In this document: positions 26,285 through 35,467 of the stretch, piece by piece
How the letters are laid out: each line of letters begins with the position of its first letter
How positions within the stretch are numbered: the first letter of the stretch is position 1
NCBI RefSeq assembly: GCF_023893635.1
Contig: NZ_JAMWYK010000004.1
Location: 1 to 64,000 of the forward strand
Direction: 5' to 3'
DNA from: Fructobacillus apis
GTDB taxonomy: Bacteria > Bacillota > Bacilli > Lactobacillales > Lactobacillaceae
Length of the DNA: 64,000 nucleotides
The notes under the pieces: generated by a model
Told to the model about the DNA's origin: nothing
Seen by the model: the letters and a program-made list of their open reading frames with translations, nothing else
Databases searched by the model: none
Program-made: the position numbers and the translations under genes

Positions 26285-26560
26285 TATAGTTAATAACAAG
26301 TTAATATTCAAAAACATTTTTAGGAAGTAGTAGTCTTCAACTTGTTGCACAGTGAAGTGTTGGTTAGTGAGAAACACAGGACAAGCAAGACGAACGTCGC
26401 CTATTGGTGCATGTGAGAAAAACCATGCTGGGTGCTCCCATTAACGAGCTGACGATTAGTAGTTTTGATCGAATAAGAGAGGTATGCTTTTTGGCGTACA
26501 AACTAGGTGGTACCGCGTGCAAACGTCCTTTAGTCATTTTGACTAAAGGGCGTTTTTTTT
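26285..26560 (+). promoter_or_regulatory. T-box riboswitch before an amino-acid ABC transporter
   Basis: The T-box sequence is at 26504-26517 (CTAGGTGGTACCGC). An AGTA box lies near 26325, the distal stem I loop is GGTTAGTGAGA, and the terminator is CGTCCTTTAGTC/GACTAAAGGGCG with a T-run ending near 26560. Pairing of GTCTT/AAGAC and TAGG/CCTA places the specifier in about 26392-26398 (GAACGTC), where AAC, CGT and GTC are all possible. I cannot decide which amino acid is sensed. Confidence 0.93.
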
Positions 26561-26591
26561 GTTATTAGCGAAAAGAAAAAGGAGAAGGAAG

Positions 26592-28049
26592 ATGAAAAGG
26601 AAAGTAGGATTAGCACTCGCAACGTTGCTGGTGTTTACGATGTCACTGTTTGCTGGAAGCACAAAGGTTTCGGCAGACGACAATAGTTTGCAGAAGGTAA
26701 AGGAAGCAGGTGTGTTGAAAGTCGCCACTTCACCGGATTACCCACCGTTTGAATCTGAGGCAACCATCAAGGGAAAGAAACAAGATGTCGGATTAGACAT
26801 CGACGTTGCCAAACAAATTGCGGATGACCTCGGCGTGAAGCTTGAAATCAAGAACATGGACTTCGGTTCCGTGCTTGCAGCCATTCAGACTGGAAAGGCT
26901 GATATTGCCATTGCCGCCTTGTCACCAACCGCCGAAAGACGTCAATCCGTTGATTTCTCAAACATTTACTACACGGGTGGGCAAACCTTTTTGATTAATA
27001 AAAAGGATGTCGCCAAGTACAAGACGGCTAAGAGCCTACACGGTAAGAAGATTGGGGCACAGACGGGTTCTCTTCAGAACACGTTGGCCCAGAAGTACTT
27101 CGAAGACAGCGCCGTTTCAAGCATGGACAAGAACCCTGACTTGATCTTCGCTCTTCAAAACCAAAAGATTGATGCCGTTGGACTCGAAAAGCCAGTGGCT
27201 CAAGCCTACGTTGCGCACAACAAGAACCTTGCCATGATTGACGCCGGTTATGAAGACGATGCGGACGAAAGTGGAAAGGCGATTGCCGCACCGAAGGGTT
27301 CTAGTTCATTAATCATGGCCATTAACCAAAGCATCGACAAGATTACGAAGAACAAGTTGACGGACCAATACTTAAAGGCAGCGGGGGAACACCTCGACGA
27401 AGGAGCCGAGGACAACTCCATGCTGAAGTACTGGAAGGATTTCTACAACGGTTTCCTGAACACTTCATTGATTGCGCTATTGGCGGTTATCTTTGGAATT
27501 ATGCTCGGTATCCTCTTGGTGCTGATGAAGTTGTCTGCTTGGAAGCTTCTTTCTTGGCCAGCAACGGCGTACATCGAAATCGTTCGTGGAACGCCGATGA
27601 TGGTTCAGGTGCTTCTGGTGTACTTCGGATTGGGCGCCGTCTTTAACCTTTCAGCGCTTGTTGCTGGAACAATCGCCGTTGCCTTGAACTCAGCTGCCTA
27701 CGTGGCCGAAATCATCCGTGGTGGAATCAACAGTCTGGATAAGGGGCAAACGGAAGCAGCAAAGAGCATCGGCCTTTCAAAGGTTGATACCATGCGCTTT
27801 GTCATCCTGCCACAGGCCTTTAAGAACATCTGGCCATCACTTGGTAACGAGTTCATCTCCGTCTTGAAGGAAAGCTCCATTGTTTCCATCATCGGAGTCA
27901 CGGATTTGATTTACCAGCTGAACGTGGTACGTGCCAATACCTACCGTGCGGTTGCACCAATCGTCGTGGTGATGGTGATTTACTTCCTCATGACCTTTAC
28001 GTTAACCCGTGTCTTGAATTACTTTGAAAGGAAAATGAACAATGCCTAA
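26592..28049 (+). CDS. Amino-acid ABC transporter, fused binding protein and permease
   Basis: A 485-residue fusion. The Sec signal peptide covers about residues 1-28 (ending SADD), then a periplasmic-binding-type family 3 domain (about 35-270, with DYPPFES and GLDIDVAKQIADDL). The membrane permease domain covers about 285-480, with the EAA loop EAAKSIGLSKVDTMRFVILPQAFKNIWPSLGNEF. This GlnP-like fused layout is common in Lactobacillales. I placed the start at 26592, after GGAGAAGGAAG. The T-box ties it to one amino acid. It overlaps the ATPase gene by 8 bp. Confidence 0.92.
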   Translation: MKRKVGLALATLLVFTMSLFAGSTKVSADDNSLQKVKEAGVLKVATSPDYPPFESEATIKGKKQDVGLDIDVAKQIADDLGVKLEIKNMDFGSVLAAIQTGKADIAIAALSPTAERRQSVDFSNIYYTGGQTFLINKKDVAKYKTAKSLHGKKIGAQTGSLQNTLAQKYFEDSAVSSMDKNPDLIFALQNQKIDAVGLEKPVAQAYVAHNKNLAMIDAGYEDDADESGKAIAAPKGSSSLIMAINQSIDKITKNKLTDQYLKAAGEHLDEGAEDNSMLKYWKDFYNGFLNTSLIALLAVIFGIMLGILLVLMKLSAWKLLSWPATAYIEIVRGTPMMVQVLLVYFGLGAVFNLSALVAGTIAVALNSAAYVAEIIRGGINSLDKGQTEAAKSIGLSKVDTMRFVILPQAFKNIWPSLGNEFISVLKESSIVSIIGVTDLIYQLNVVRANTYRAVAPIVVVMVIYFLMTFTLTRVLNYFERKMNNA

Positions 28050-28785
28050 AACGACCATTGAATTACAAAACGTGCAAAAAGCCTACAAAGGAAACCTCGT
28101 CTTACGCGGCGTGAGTGGGAAAATTGAAGAGGGGAAAACCTTGGCCATTATTGGTCCTTCCGGTTCTGGAAAGTCAACGCTCTTGAAAGCCATTAACCAG
28201 TTGGAGAAGCCAACGTCAGGTAGCGTGCTATTCGATGGTCAAGACCTTGTCAAAGCCTCTAATAAAGAATTGCAGCACCTTGGCGAATCCATTGGAATGG
28301 TCTTTCAAAGCTTCAATCTTTTTGAAAATCAAACGGTCTTAAAAAACGTGACACTCGGTCTAATTCGCGTTAAGAAGATGGGTGAAAAGGAAGCGGAAGA
28401 ACTTGCCCACACCTATTTACAAAAGGTTGGCATGGACGCCAAGGCTAAGGCCTATCCTTCAGCACTCTCTGGTGGTCAAAAACAGCGGGTGGCGATTGCC
28501 CGTGCGTTGGCCATGAAGCCGAAGGTGTTACTGTTTGACGAACCAACATCAGCACTGGATCCAGAAAACGTTGGGGAAGTGTTGAAGGTGATTTCGGAGT
28601 TGGCCGAAGAACACATGTCCATGGTTGTCGTGACACACGAAATGAACTTTGCCAAAAAAATTGCGGATAAAGTTTGGTTCATGCAAGACGGTCAACTGAT
28701 TGAAGAAAACGATCCAAATGCCATTTTCGAACAACCGAAGGAAGCTGAAACGAAGCACTTCATCGAACAAGTAATCATCGATTAA
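28042..28785 (+). CDS. Polar amino-acid ABC transporter ATP-binding protein
   Basis: A 247-residue GlnQ-type ATPase that powers the fused binding protein/permease encoded just before it. Walker A is GPSGSGKST near residue 38, the signature LSGGQKQRVAIARAL near 141, and Walker B VLLFDEPTSALDP near 163, followed by the switch His in VVTHEM. It completes the transporter, with no separate binding protein needed. Confidence 0.95.
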   Translation: MPKTTIELQNVQKAYKGNLVLRGVSGKIEEGKTLAIIGPSGSGKSTLLKAINQLEKPTSGSVLFDGQDLVKASNKELQHLGESIGMVFQSFNLFENQTVLKNVTLGLIRVKKMGEKEAEELAHTYLQKVGMDAKAKAYPSALSGGQKQRVAIARALAMKPKVLLFDEPTSALDPENVGEVLKVISELAEEHMSMVVVTHEMNFAKKIADKVWFMQDGQLIEENDPNAIFEQPKEAETKHFIEQVIID

Positions 28786-28895
28786 TACGAGTTGAAAAAA
28801 GTCATTATTCCAAATGAATATCATGAATTTTAGAAAAAGCGCTTGCTAAATACGAAATTACCAGCTAATATAAAACTCGTATTTAATTGCATACA

Positions 28896-29028
28896 GAACT
28901 GGGGTACCTTTTTGGTTGAGATAACACCCATTGAACCTGTCCGGTTAACACCGACGTAGGGAGTTCGCACAATAACGCTTTTTAGCGACCGCTTGTGTTA
29001 GACTCCGTCTAATGCAGGCGGTTTTTTA
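28896..29028 (+). promoter_or_regulatory. TPP riboswitch with terminator before ykoEDC
   Basis: The thi element is closed by GAACT (28896-28900)/AGTTC (28972-28976) and contains GGGGTACC, TTGAGATAACACCCATTGAACCTG and CGTAGGGAG. The terminator at 28988-29028 (ACCGCTTGTGTTAGAC with GTCTAATGCAGGCGGT, then T-run) is the expression platform. Thiamine pyrophosphate should switch the operon off. Confidence 0.96.
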
Positions 29029-29067
29029 TTGCGATCAATGGTTCCCCTTCAAAAAAAGGAGGATAGC

Positions 29068-29640
29068 ATGAAAAATACAGTTTGGAAATTGAAAGACGTC
29101 ATCTTGTTGGCGTTGATTGGAATCATCTTCTCGGTGGTTTACTTTATTCTGGCGCCCTTGTGCCAGTTCTTGACGGGTGGGCTAGCAGCCGTTGGTTTGC
29201 AGCCCTTCAGTTATGACATCACCTGGGGTGCTTGGATGATGGCCGCACCGCTCGCTTCTTACATTTTGAAGAAGCCGGGTGCCGGATTCTTGGCTGAAGT
29301 CATCGGGGCTGCTGGTGAAATGTTCTTGGGTAGTTATTGGGGTGTTTCAGCGCTTATCTCTGGTGTCATTCAGGGAATCGCCTCAGAACTTGGATTCACC
29401 CTCACGCTCTACAAGAACTACAACTTGGGGCTTTGGCTCTCAACTTTGACCGGGACGGTTGTGACTTTTACATGGAGCTTAATCAGCATGGGTTATGCCA
29501 GCTACGGCTTTTTCATGCTCGTGATGCTCTTCATCGTTCGTTACCTGTCCATGCTCTTCTTCGGTGGGGTTTTGGTTTATGGTATCCAACGTTTACTTGA
29601 CCGTTCGAAGTTCCTTTCAAGAGGAGAAGAAGAGGAGTAA
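29068..29640 (+). CDS. ykoE: Thiamine (precursor) ECF-type S component YkoE
   Basis: A 190-residue membrane protein with about six helices. It is the substrate-binding subunit of the YkoEDC transporter for thiamine or its hydroxymethylpyrimidine moiety. WGAWMMAAPLASYILKKPGAGFLAEVIGAAGEMFLGSYWG (about residues 52-91) is typical of YkoE. I placed the start at 29068, after aaaggagg. Its riboswitch and its two partner genes follow the known arrangement. Confidence 0.93.
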   Translation: MKNTVWKLKDVILLALIGIIFSVVYFILAPLCQFLTGGLAAVGLQPFSYDITWGAWMMAAPLASYILKKPGAGFLAEVIGAAGEMFLGSYWGVSALISGVIQGIASELGFTLTLYKNYNLGLWLSTLTGTVVTFTWSLISMGYASYGFFMLVMLFIVRYLSMLFFGGVLVYGIQRLLDRSKFLSRGEEEE

Positions 29641-29646
29641 GCATCC

Positions 29647-31035
29647 ATGACGCTTTCAGCCGAGTCATTATCTTTGTCTTATCGCAAGGAAGCCGTCTTT
29701 CAAAACGTGAACCTCACGGTTGAAGAAGGCGACTTTGCCTTAATCATGGGACCTTCCGGTTGTGGGAAGTCAACGTTGTTTAAGTGCTTGGCTGGTTTGT
29801 ATCCGCAGTATGGTGGTAAGGTGACTGGCAAAGTCGTTGTCGATGGCGACCCCATCGACAACATACCCGCCAATCATCGGGTTGAGAAGGTCTCGATGCT
29901 CTTTCAAAACCCGAGGGAGCAATTCGTCTTGCAAAAAGTGGAAGAGGAATTGGCCTTCGCCCTTGAAAACCTTGCCGTCGATGCGGGTTCGATTCAACAA
30001 CGAATCGACGAGGCACTCGAAACCGTTCACATTCGCCACCTTAAGAAGCGTCAGTTAAATGAGCTTTCCGGTGGCGAGATGCAGAAGGTCGCTTTAGCCG
30101 AAATCATTGCACTTGGTGCCAAGCACCTCATCTTTGACGAACCCTTCGCGTCCGTTGACATCACATCGCGTGAAGAATTACAGCAGCTCTTTCAGGAGTT
30201 AGCACAGTCCGGCTACGCCGTGCTCGTGTGTGATCACGACGCCTCGGGTTACGAAGATAAAATCACGTCTTTTTATCGCTTTGAGGACAGCGTGGTTCAA
30301 AAGGTTGAAGCAAGTGGCTGGCCAAAGAGAGCCGAAGCTGCACCAATCTTGCTTGCCGAGGGTGAAGCAGAGGCAGAACCTCTGTTGAAGGCCAGTGATT
30401 ACTGTCTGGTAAATGACGAGCGACTGCTGATTTTTCAAAAGGAACTCGCGCTTAAAAAGGGCGACTTTGTTTTATTAACTGGCGACAACGGTTCCGGTAA
30501 GTCGACCTTTCTGCGTTCCATCGCCAAGTTAAATGATTACACGGGCCAGCTGTGTTACTTGAATTTGAATCTGAAGCAGTGGAAGAAAAAGCCTTTTTAC
30601 GAAGTGATTGGTTTGACCTTTCAAAACGCTTTGGATCAATTCTTGACCATCACGGTCCAAGAAGAAATCGAGCAGGTGCGCGCATACAAGAAAGAACGTG
30701 CATACTGGACCGATGAACGGGTGCATGAAGCCTTGAAGGCCTTGAACCTGGACGCACTCATGAAGCGTTCCGTTTACACCTTGTCCGGCGGGCAACAAAA
30801 GAAGTTACAAGTACTCCTAATGCTCATAACTGAAAAGAATCTTTTGCTGCTGGATGAGCCTTTCTCCGGTTTAGACGCCGCTTCCGTGAAAACGGTGGTT
30901 CGATTAATGAAGGAAAGCCAGCTGGCGCTGAAGCAAACCATTATCATCGTTTCACACCAGGTTCGGCCGCTAATGGGCGTTGTCACGCGCCACTTGCGCT
31001 TAACGGACCGACAACTGGTGGAGGGAGAATCATGA
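29647..31035 (+). CDS. ykoD: Thiamine ECF transporter duplicated ATPase YkoD
   Basis: A 462-residue protein with two fused ABC ATPase domains. Domain 1 (about 1-225) has Walker A GPSGCGKST, signature LSGGEMQKVALAE and Walker B HLIFDEPFASVD. Domain 2 (about 255-460) has GDNGSGKST, LSGGQQKKLQ and LLLLDEPFSGLD. A single duplicated ATPase replaces the usual EcfA/A' pair. It sits 6 bp after ykoE and overlaps ykoC by 4 bp. Confidence 0.94.
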   Translation: MTLSAESLSLSYRKEAVFQNVNLTVEEGDFALIMGPSGCGKSTLFKCLAGLYPQYGGKVTGKVVVDGDPIDNIPANHRVEKVSMLFQNPREQFVLQKVEEELAFALENLAVDAGSIQQRIDEALETVHIRHLKKRQLNELSGGEMQKVALAEIIALGAKHLIFDEPFASVDITSREELQQLFQELAQSGYAVLVCDHDASGYEDKITSFYRFEDSVVQKVEASGWPKRAEAAPILLAEGEAEAEPLLKASDYCLVNDERLLIFQKELALKKGDFVLLTGDNGSGKSTFLRSIAKLNDYTGQLCYLNLNLKQWKKKPFYEVIGLTFQNALDQFLTITVQEEIEQVRAYKKERAYWTDERVHEALKALNLDALMKRSVYTLSGGQQKKLQVLLMLITEKNLLLLDEPFSGLDAASVKTVVRLMKESQLALKQTIIIVSHQVRPLMGVVTRHLRLTDRQLVEGES

Positions 31036-31700
31036 TGAATGCCAGTCAACGTTTATACTTAGCTATTTTACTTTCATTCGAGGTGGCGCTCACGCGTTCT
31101 TTGACCTTGAACCTCGCGCTCTTTGTCCTGTTCTTCTCGCTTTTATTGTTCCAAAAAGTCTCGATAAAGCGCTGGATGACCTATCTGGCGGTTGCGACTT
31201 TGCCGACACTTGGAACCTTTTGGTCCTTTTACCTCTTCGGGGTGGGGGATTTGGCGAGTCGAACACACTTCGGTTTGGTCATGGGCTCTCGGATTTTGCT
31301 CTTTATCCTGATTAGCGCCTGGCTAAACAACTCGGTCACGCCGACCGTTCTACTGCAATTCCTGCAGCAGAACTTGAAGTTGTCGGCGACCTTTACCTAC
31401 GGCATCTTAGCCGCCTTGAACTTTGTACCGCGCTTCAAAGAAGCCTTCAAAAGCATTCAAGCCGCGGGGCTGATGCGTGGTGAAGTGCTGACTTGGTATA
31501 CGCCATCACTTTACTTTAAAGCCATCGTTCAGTCGATCAACTGGTCGGAAATGATGGCCATGGCGATGACCGCCCACGGTTTTCAGGAGGGGGCCAGTCG
31601 CTCCGCCTTGAAAAGTTATCCGTATCAAAAGGCGGGATTTGTGATGATAGGTGCTCTGCTCATTTCAACCTTTGTTCTATTGAAATACAGTTCGTTTTAA
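31032..31700 (+). CDS. ykoC: Thiamine ECF transporter transmembrane T component YkoC
   Basis: A 222-residue integral membrane protein of the EcfT/CbiQ type, the coupling subunit between YkoE and YkoD. The coupling-helix signatures are AAGLMRGEV (near residue 150) and AMTAHGFQEGASRS (near residue 180); the Ala-Arg-Gly motif of most EcfT proteins is replaced by MRG and THGFQ variants. It ends the operon at a bidirectional terminator. Confidence 0.92.
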   Translation: MMNASQRLYLAILLSFEVALTRSLTLNLALFVLFFSLLLFQKVSIKRWMTYLAVATLPTLGTFWSFYLFGVGDLASRTHFGLVMGSRILLFILISAWLNNSVTPTVLLQFLQQNLKLSATFTYGILAALNFVPRFKEAFKSIQAAGLMRGEVLTWYTPSLYFKAIVQSINWSEMMAMAMTAHGFQEGASRSALKSYPYQKAGFVMIGALLISTFVLLKYSSF

Positions 31701-31738
31701 AAAAAGGCCCACAAGACATCGTCTTGTGGGTCTTTTTG
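31701..31738. terminator. Bidirectional terminator
   Basis: CCCACAAGAC, ATC loop, GTCTTGTGGG with A- and T-runs, between ykoC and the convergent LysR gene. Confidence 0.92.
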
Positions 31739-31739
31739 T

Positions 31740-32609
31740 TTATCCCTTAATATCAGCCAAAATCACTTGCTTCATCGCCTGAACCAGCGGGTCCTCGGCC
31801 GCTGACGGATTCGTGACCAGCCCCAAGTGCCGGAAGTAGTGCGTCTCAAATGGGAAGGCCTTCACTTCACCTGACAGTCGCGTCAAGGCCAAGTCCGGAA
31901 GGATTCCCCATCCAAGGCCCGCCTCGACCATTGCCAGAATCGACTGATCATCAATTGAGTAGTTGATGGCCTGCGGCTTCACCTGGAGTTCATCCAAGGC
32001 CGCCTTCGTATCAGAATCGTAATCGGCCTTCTGCAGGATGAAGTGCTGCTGTTCCAAATCTTCCTGCGTCACCGTTTTACCATTGATTGGCTTAAAATCC
32101 GCCTGCGTAATACACTTGATTTCATCATCCAAGAGGAAGGTCGTATCCAGCTGTTCATTGGCTGGCAGGGCGGAAAAGCCAATATCGATTCGGCCCAGTG
32201 CCACGCCTTCTTCAATCTCCTTGAAGGAACCCTGGAACACCGTGATACTGACGTTCGGATAAGCCTTCTTAAAGCGCTGAATAATTGTTGGCAGCCACGC
32301 GATGCAAACCGAAGAAATCGCCCCAATGCGCAGCTTTCCAGTCGCAAGACCAGCGAGATTTGCCGCTCTGTCGTGAATTTTTCGATCTTCGTTCAGCAAT
32401 CGCTCAACCATCGGCAAGATGTCGGCACCCGCCTGGGAAAGAGCCATCTCCGAACGGTTACGGACAAGAAGGGGGAGGCTCAATTCCTTTTCTAAGGAAG
32501 CAATCGCGTGGGACACGGCCGATGGGGTGATATTCAACTGGTCGGCTGTCTTCTTAAAGGAAGCTGTCTCAGCCACGGTCGCAAAGATTTGATAGGTAAA
32601 GGTTTTCAT
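31740..32609 (-). CDS. LysR-family transcriptional regulator
   Basis: A 289-residue regulator. The N-terminal winged helix has FATVAETASFKKTADQLNITPSAVSHAIASLEKEL (about residues 9-43); the effector domain begins GKLRIGAISS near residue 90. It is transcribed divergently from the amino-acid permease across a 118-bp gap, the classic layout for a LysR regulator and its target. The gap contains an imperfect inverted repeat (TTACTTA/TAAGTA, about 32672-32697) near the permease promoter. Effector unknown. Confidence 0.93.
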   Translation of the reverse strand: MKTFTYQIFATVAETASFKKTADQLNITPSAVSHAIASLEKELSLPLLVRNRSEMALSQAGADILPMVERLLNEDRKIHDRAANLAGLATGKLRIGAISSVCIAWLPTIIQRFKKAYPNVSITVFQGSFKEIEEGVALGRIDIGFSALPANEQLDTTFLLDDEIKCITQADFKPINGKTVTQEDLEQQHFILQKADYDSDTKAALDELQVKPQAINYSIDDQSILAMVEAGLGWGILPDLALTRLSGEVKAFPFETHYFRHLGLVTNPSAAEDPLVQAMKQVILADIKG

Positions 32610-32727
32610 TGGTTCGCCTTTCTGAAAACGAAGATGAATTTTTCTAACTTTAAATTGAAAAGGTTTAGTTTTACTTATTTACAAGCTAAGTATAAACTAC
32701 AAGTAAGGATATTTAAAGGAGTATTGT

Positions 32728-34068
32728 ATGGATGAACAACAACAAGGGTTTGCCCGCACGCTTTCACACCGCCACGTGGCGATGATTGCGTTGGGTGGAA
32801 CCATCGGAACCGGTCTCTTCCTTGGAGCGGGTTCTGCCATTCAAAAAGCCGGACCAGCCATCTTGCTGGTCTACATCATTACCGGACTCTTTGTCTTCGC
32901 GATGATGCGAGCGCTTGGTGAATTACTCGTTTCCGACGATTCCAAGCCCGTCTTCGTTGATTTCATGACCCAATACCTCGGTGAAAAGGCCGGCTTTGTG
33001 CTCGGTTGGACTTACTGGATTGGTTGGATTGTCATCGCCATGACGGAGTTGACGGCCATCGGAACATACATGAAGTTCTGGTTCCCAAGCATGGACACCT
33101 GGCCATTCGAACTTGGTTTCCTGATTGTCTTGTACCTCGTGAACGTCATCGCGGTAAAGGCCTTCGGTGAAGCCGAATTCTGGTTCTCAACCATCAAAAT
33201 CATCGCCATCTGTGCCATGATTGGAACGGGATTGATTTTGGCCCTTGGCCAAGTGCACACGCCGCTCGGTAAGACGGAATTCTCAACGCTCTGGTCACAC
33301 GGCTTGATTGCCAACCACGGAAAGACGCTCCTTGCGGCCTTCCAAATGGCTTTCTTCTCCTTCTTGGGAGTTGAATTCGTCGGGGTAACCGCCGCCGAAA
33401 CAAAGGATCCATTGCAAACGATTCCGAAGGCCGTGAACTCCATCGTCGTTCGTATCTTGATTTTCTACATCGGTGCCTTGTCCGCCATCATGATTATCCA
33501 ACCATGGACGAACTATGAAGGGGGACGTTCACCATTCGTTCAAGTCTTTGCTGGAATCGGAATTCAATCCGCCGCTGCTTTGATTAACTTCGTCGTGTTG
33601 ACGGCCGCTGCTTCTGCCATTAACTCCGCCTTCTTCACGACTGGTCGGATGCTATACTCTTTGGCCGGCCCTAAGTCACGCTTCGGAAAGTTGAACCACA
33701 ACCAGATTCCACGTGCTGCGATTAACGTTTCAACGCTCATCGTTGGTCTCTCCGTTGTTGTGAACTATTTCTACCCAACGGACGCCTTTAACTTGATCTC
33801 ATCAACGGCTTCCGCCGCCTTCTTGATCATTTACATGGCGTTGATGCTCACGCACATCGTTTACAAGAAGCGTGTGAAGGAAGGGACGGCAACTGCTGCA
33901 CCAACATTTAAGCTGCCTTTTGCACCATTCTCAAACTACCTGACGATTGCCTTCTTGGCCCTTATTTTCGTCTTGATGTTGATTGGTAAGGCAACGATGT
34001 TTACCACAATCTTAGCCATTGTCTGGCTCCTTGCCTTGACTTTGGTTGCCTATCTCAAAAAGAAGTAA
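32728..34068 (+). CDS. APC-family amino-acid permease
   Basis: A 446-residue permease with twelve hydrophobic segments, of the amino-acid transporter (AAT/GABA permease) branch. The family start LSHRHVAMIALGGTIGTGLFLGAGSAIQKAGPAILLVY (about residues 11-48) contains the unwound helix-1 substrate motif GGTIGTGLF. Substrate is not readable from sequence. It is probably controlled by the divergent LysR. The Shine-Dalgarno sequence aaaggag is well placed. Confidence 0.92.
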   Translation: MDEQQQGFARTLSHRHVAMIALGGTIGTGLFLGAGSAIQKAGPAILLVYIITGLFVFAMMRALGELLVSDDSKPVFVDFMTQYLGEKAGFVLGWTYWIGWIVIAMTELTAIGTYMKFWFPSMDTWPFELGFLIVLYLVNVIAVKAFGEAEFWFSTIKIIAICAMIGTGLILALGQVHTPLGKTEFSTLWSHGLIANHGKTLLAAFQMAFFSFLGVEFVGVTAAETKDPLQTIPKAVNSIVVRILIFYIGALSAIMIIQPWTNYEGGRSPFVQVFAGIGIQSAAALINFVVLTAAASAINSAFFTTGRMLYSLAGPKSRFGKLNHNQIPRAAINVSTLIVGLSVVVNYFYPTDAFNLISSTASAAFLIIYMALMLTHIVYKKRVKEGTATAAPTFKLPFAPFSNYLTIAFLALIFVLMLIGKATMFTTILAIVWLLALTLVAYLKKK

Positions 34069-34081
34069 AAGCCTCACCCAA

Positions 34082-34110
34082 GTCGAAAGCTGGTCTTTCG
34101 GCTTTTTTCT
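34082..34110 (+). terminator. Terminator after the permease
   Basis: GTCGAAAG, CTGGT loop, CTTTCGGC and a T-run. Confidence 0.85.
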
Positions 34111-34183
34111 TATCCTTTTAAAATCGTTATCCCAGGTATCTGTGATAAAATAGCTACTAGTAAAACACCTTTGGAGAAAGCAT

Positions 34184-34948
34184 ATGCAAGTAGGAATCGT
34201 CGGCCTCGGCCACATGGGAACCGCCCTCGCACAGGGCTTCCGACACGTTGAAGAAGTCTCATTGTTGGCGCTGTCTTCAAACCCAAACAAGGCGTCAGAG
34301 TTGGAAATATCCGTCTTGTCTGATAAGCAGGACTTTGTTTCTGATAAGCTCGATGCGCTGATTTTAACTGTCCCTGCTCGGGTTACGGTCAAGGTGTTGG
34401 AGCAGCTCGTTTCAGCTGGTCTGCCATCAAGCACCATTGTTTTGTCCGCCGCTGCTAACGTTTCAGCAGAAAGCTTGCATGACGTCGCACAAGACAACCC
34501 AATCTATCCCTTCATCCCAAACATTCCCGCAGCAGTTAATGCCGGAACCACGGCACTCGCTGTGACCGACTATGCAAACGATGAAGCGACAACGGCCGTG
34601 CAAACGTTATTGGAGAGCGTGGGAGACGTACTTGTTGTACCAGAAGACCAACTCGCCATTGCCGGTACGGTCGGTGGTTGTTCACCGGCCTTCATTGACG
34701 TCATGATGGACGCCATGGAAGACGCCGCGGTTTCTCAAGGTTTGGACCGACAAAAGGCGGCTGACCTGATTGCCTCCGTTGTGATGGGAACAGCTAAGTT
34801 GGCCAAGACCTCAACATTGTCAACGGGGGACCTTAAGGGGCAAATCACATCACCTGGCGGCACGACCATTAAGGGGGTTTTGGCCCTGGATCAACACGGC
34901 TTCCGCCACGCCATTCACGAAGCTATTTTAAAGGCTTCTGGAAAGTAA
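34184..34948 (+). CDS. proC: Pyrroline-5-carboxylate reductase
   Basis: A 254-residue NAD(P)H-dependent enzyme making proline from pyrroline-5-carboxylate. The Rossmann motif is VGIVGLGHMGTALAQG at residues 3-18. The catalytic C-terminal region has GTVGGCSPAF near residue 164 and the diagnostic KGQITSPGGTTIKGVLALD near residue 223. It stands alone without proA or proB nearby, so its glutamate- or ornithine-derived substrate is made elsewhere. Confidence 0.95.
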   Translation: MQVGIVGLGHMGTALAQGFRHVEEVSLLALSSNPNKASELEISVLSDKQDFVSDKLDALILTVPARVTVKVLEQLVSAGLPSSTIVLSAAANVSAESLHDVAQDNPIYPFIPNIPAAVNAGTTALAVTDYANDEATTAVQTLLESVGDVLVVPEDQLAIAGTVGGCSPAFIDVMMDAMEDAAVSQGLDRQKAADLIASVVMGTAKLAKTSTLSTGDLKGQITSPGGTTIKGVLALDQHGFRHAIHEAILKASGK

Positions 34949-34996
34949 GTTCACTTACCAAAACGCTTATTCAAGTGCTCGAAAGAAAGGATTATC

Positions 34997-35467
34997 ATGC
35001 AGTCATTACCCAAAAACGTCAAAGGAGTCTGGTATCTCTCTGAACTCTTTTCTGGAATCATCATCTTTGCCATCCTTTTTGGACTGACTTGGGCCTTACC
35101 ACTCTTTACGACCTGGACCATTCCGGCATGGGGGCTTTCAGTGCTCTACGTTTTGGCGGCAGTGGCTGTTATCTTTGGCTTCGTCATGGTGCACTACCGC
35201 TATGCCGTATACCGCTATCAAGTGAACGATACGGATGTTGAAATCAAGCGTGGTTTCTTCTTTCGTCGCTTGACGGCGATTCCCATTGACCGCGTGCAAA
35301 ACGTGGACTTGGATCAGGGGCCGTTTTTGAAACTCTTTTCATTGCAACAAGTTGTCTTGGTTACTGGAGGAGGGCACCACGCTGTTGAAGCTTTGACTGA
35401 AGAAGATGCCATTGCCTTCAAGAATCAAGTCATGACCTTGGCCAAGGAGGCCCGTCATGAAGCCTAA
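34997..35467 (+). CDS. PH-domain membrane protein, YdbS-like
   Basis: A 156-residue protein with two N-terminal transmembrane helices (about residues 15-37 and 47-70), then a bacterial PH-like domain (bPH_2) with IKRGFFFRRLTAIPIDRVQNVDLDQGPFLKLF (about 90-121). It overlaps the larger YdbT-like gene by 11 bp, and the pair is a common unit in Firmicutes. In Bacillus the related pair has been linked to resistance to antimicrobial peptides; the mechanism is not known. Confidence 0.88.
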   Translation: MQSLPKNVKGVWYLSELFSGIIIFAILFGLTWALPLFTTWTIPAWGLSVLYVLAAVAVIFGFVMVHYRYAVYRYQVNDTDVEIKRGFFFRRLTAIPIDRVQNVDLDQGPFLKLFSLQQVVLVTGGGHHAVEALTEEDAIAFKNQVMTLAKEARHEA

